The notes beneath the pieces are model-generated. The model was given only the letters and a program-made list of their open reading frames with translations, was not told the origin of the DNA and searched no databases. From positions 1 through 5,877 of the forward strand of contig PNND01000390.1 in the NCBI GenBank assembly GCA_013824045.1: a stretch of 5,877 nt of DNA, read 5' to 3'. Positions 5,399 through 5,877 of the stretch are shown one piece after another. Source of the DNA: Rhodobacter sp. GTDB taxonomy: Bacteria > Pseudomonadota > Alphaproteobacteria > Rhodobacterales > Rhodobacteraceae. Position numbers and translations under genes: made by a program. How positions within the stretch are numbered: position 1 is the stretch's first letter; each line of letters begins with the position of its first letter.

Positions 5399-5877
5399 TC
5401 ACGGATATGCAAAGGGGTTGGGTTCAGGAGGCTGGGGCTTTGGCCGCGGCTTGGCCGGGGCCGCCGTGCTGCGCGCCGCCGCTTCCACCGGGGCGGGCGG
5501 GGCAGGCGGGGCCGCTGCCGCAACCAGCGCCTTCACGCCCTCCAGCAATTCCGTCATCGCCGGATCGCCCGTGCCGTTCAACAGCGCAAGTTCTGCTTCC
5601 GCAAGCGCCGTCAGAATCTCGTCGCGCATCACATTAAGGTCGGCCTTCACCCCCTCGCGGATCGCCGTGGCGATCTGCGCATCCATCGGCTCCGCCTCTG
5701 GCGCGGGCTCCGGCCCCGCCATCGCTGCGCGGCGGATCTCGTCTTTCACCAGTTCCAGCGTCGCCAGCAGGTCCGTCTTCATCACGTCCTGCTGTTCGGC
5801 CACCACATCGCCGATCACGTCGATCTGCTTGACCTCTTCCACCAACAGCTTGGCTGCCTCGGCCTGCACATCGGCCG
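5399..5877 (-). CDS. Ala/Glu-rich helical protein with proline-rich C-terminal tail, unknown function (cut by right window edge)
   Basis: The frame is open from the window edge to TGA at 5399-5401, giving 158 full codons of the C-terminal part. A GTG at 5869 could serve as a start, but codons continue upstream without a stop and no ribosome site can be checked, so the gene probably begins outside. The visible part has amphipathic helices with charged residues (EAAKLLVEEVKQIDVIGDVV, then ATLELVKDEIRRA), a short Pro/Glu linker (GPEPAPEAEP), more helix (IREGVKADLNVMRDEILTAL), and a last 40 residues rich in Pro and Ala that end in PNPFAYP. No membrane segment is seen in this part. It is the upstream partner of the PDZ-like gene, which starts three bases after its stop. 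I do not recognise the family; a coiled-coil or scaffold role would be a guess. Confidence 0.8.
   Translation of the reverse strand, partial: ADVQAEAAKLLVEEVKQIDVIGDVVAEQQDVMKTDLLATLELVKDEIRRAAMAGPEPAPEAEPMDAQIATAIREGVKADLNVMRDEILTALAEAELALLNGTGDPAMTELLEGVKALVAAAAPPAPPAPVEAAARSTAAPAKPRPKPQPPEPNPFAYP

Noticed and set aside
1..5877. CRISPR arrays, tRNA or rRNA genes, insertion sequences, attachment sites
   Set aside because: I looked on both strands and saw no regularly spaced repeats, no cloverleaf-like or rRNA-like sequence, and no transposase or terminal inverted repeats.

Overview
The window reads as a piece of a flagellar gene cluster from a GC-rich alphaproteobacterium, most likely of the Rhodobacter-like Rhodobacterales. 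This rests on codon use, on the gene set, and on flagellin and stator proteins that resemble the enteric/Vibrio type rather than the short alphaproteobacterial type. From family knowledge this is the pattern of the acquired Fla1-like system of Rhodobacter sphaeroides, which also uses a flagellum-dedicated RpoN. The genus is inference; no marker gene is present.

Left part (1-1264, minus strand): a stator operon. motA (503-1264) is complete and 253 aa long. motB follows after 12 bases (ATG at 490) and leaves the window at base 1, so its peptidoglycan-binding OmpA-like domain is not seen. MotA lines up residue for residue with the Vibrio sodium-type PomA at several key positions.

Middle (1265-3050): a divergent intergenic region of 251 bases holds a candidate sigma-28 promoter for the flagellin gene and a weaker look-alike for motAB. 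fliC (1516-2988, plus) encodes a 490-aa flagellin with typical N and C ends and a long Ala/Thr/Ser/Gly-rich middle. It ends at a textbook rho-independent terminator.

Middle-right (3051-4631): rpoN (3183-4529, plus), a 448-aa sigma-54 factor with activator-interacting region, helix-turn-helix and RpoN box. Its 3' end, including the stop codon, is tandemly duplicated. A strong hairpin that can work in both directions separates it from the convergent genes to the right.

Right part (4687-5877, minus strand): a two-gene unit of unknown function. Upstream is the C-terminal part of an Ala-rich helical protein with a proline-rich tail, cut by the window edge. Three bases later comes a PDZ-like plus membrane-segment protein that is split by a +1 frameshift around 5093-5131.

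Together the recognised genes cover energy conversion (MotAB stator), the filament (FliC) and transcription control (RpoN, with a FliA-type promoter). Whether the two genes on the right belong to motility is open.
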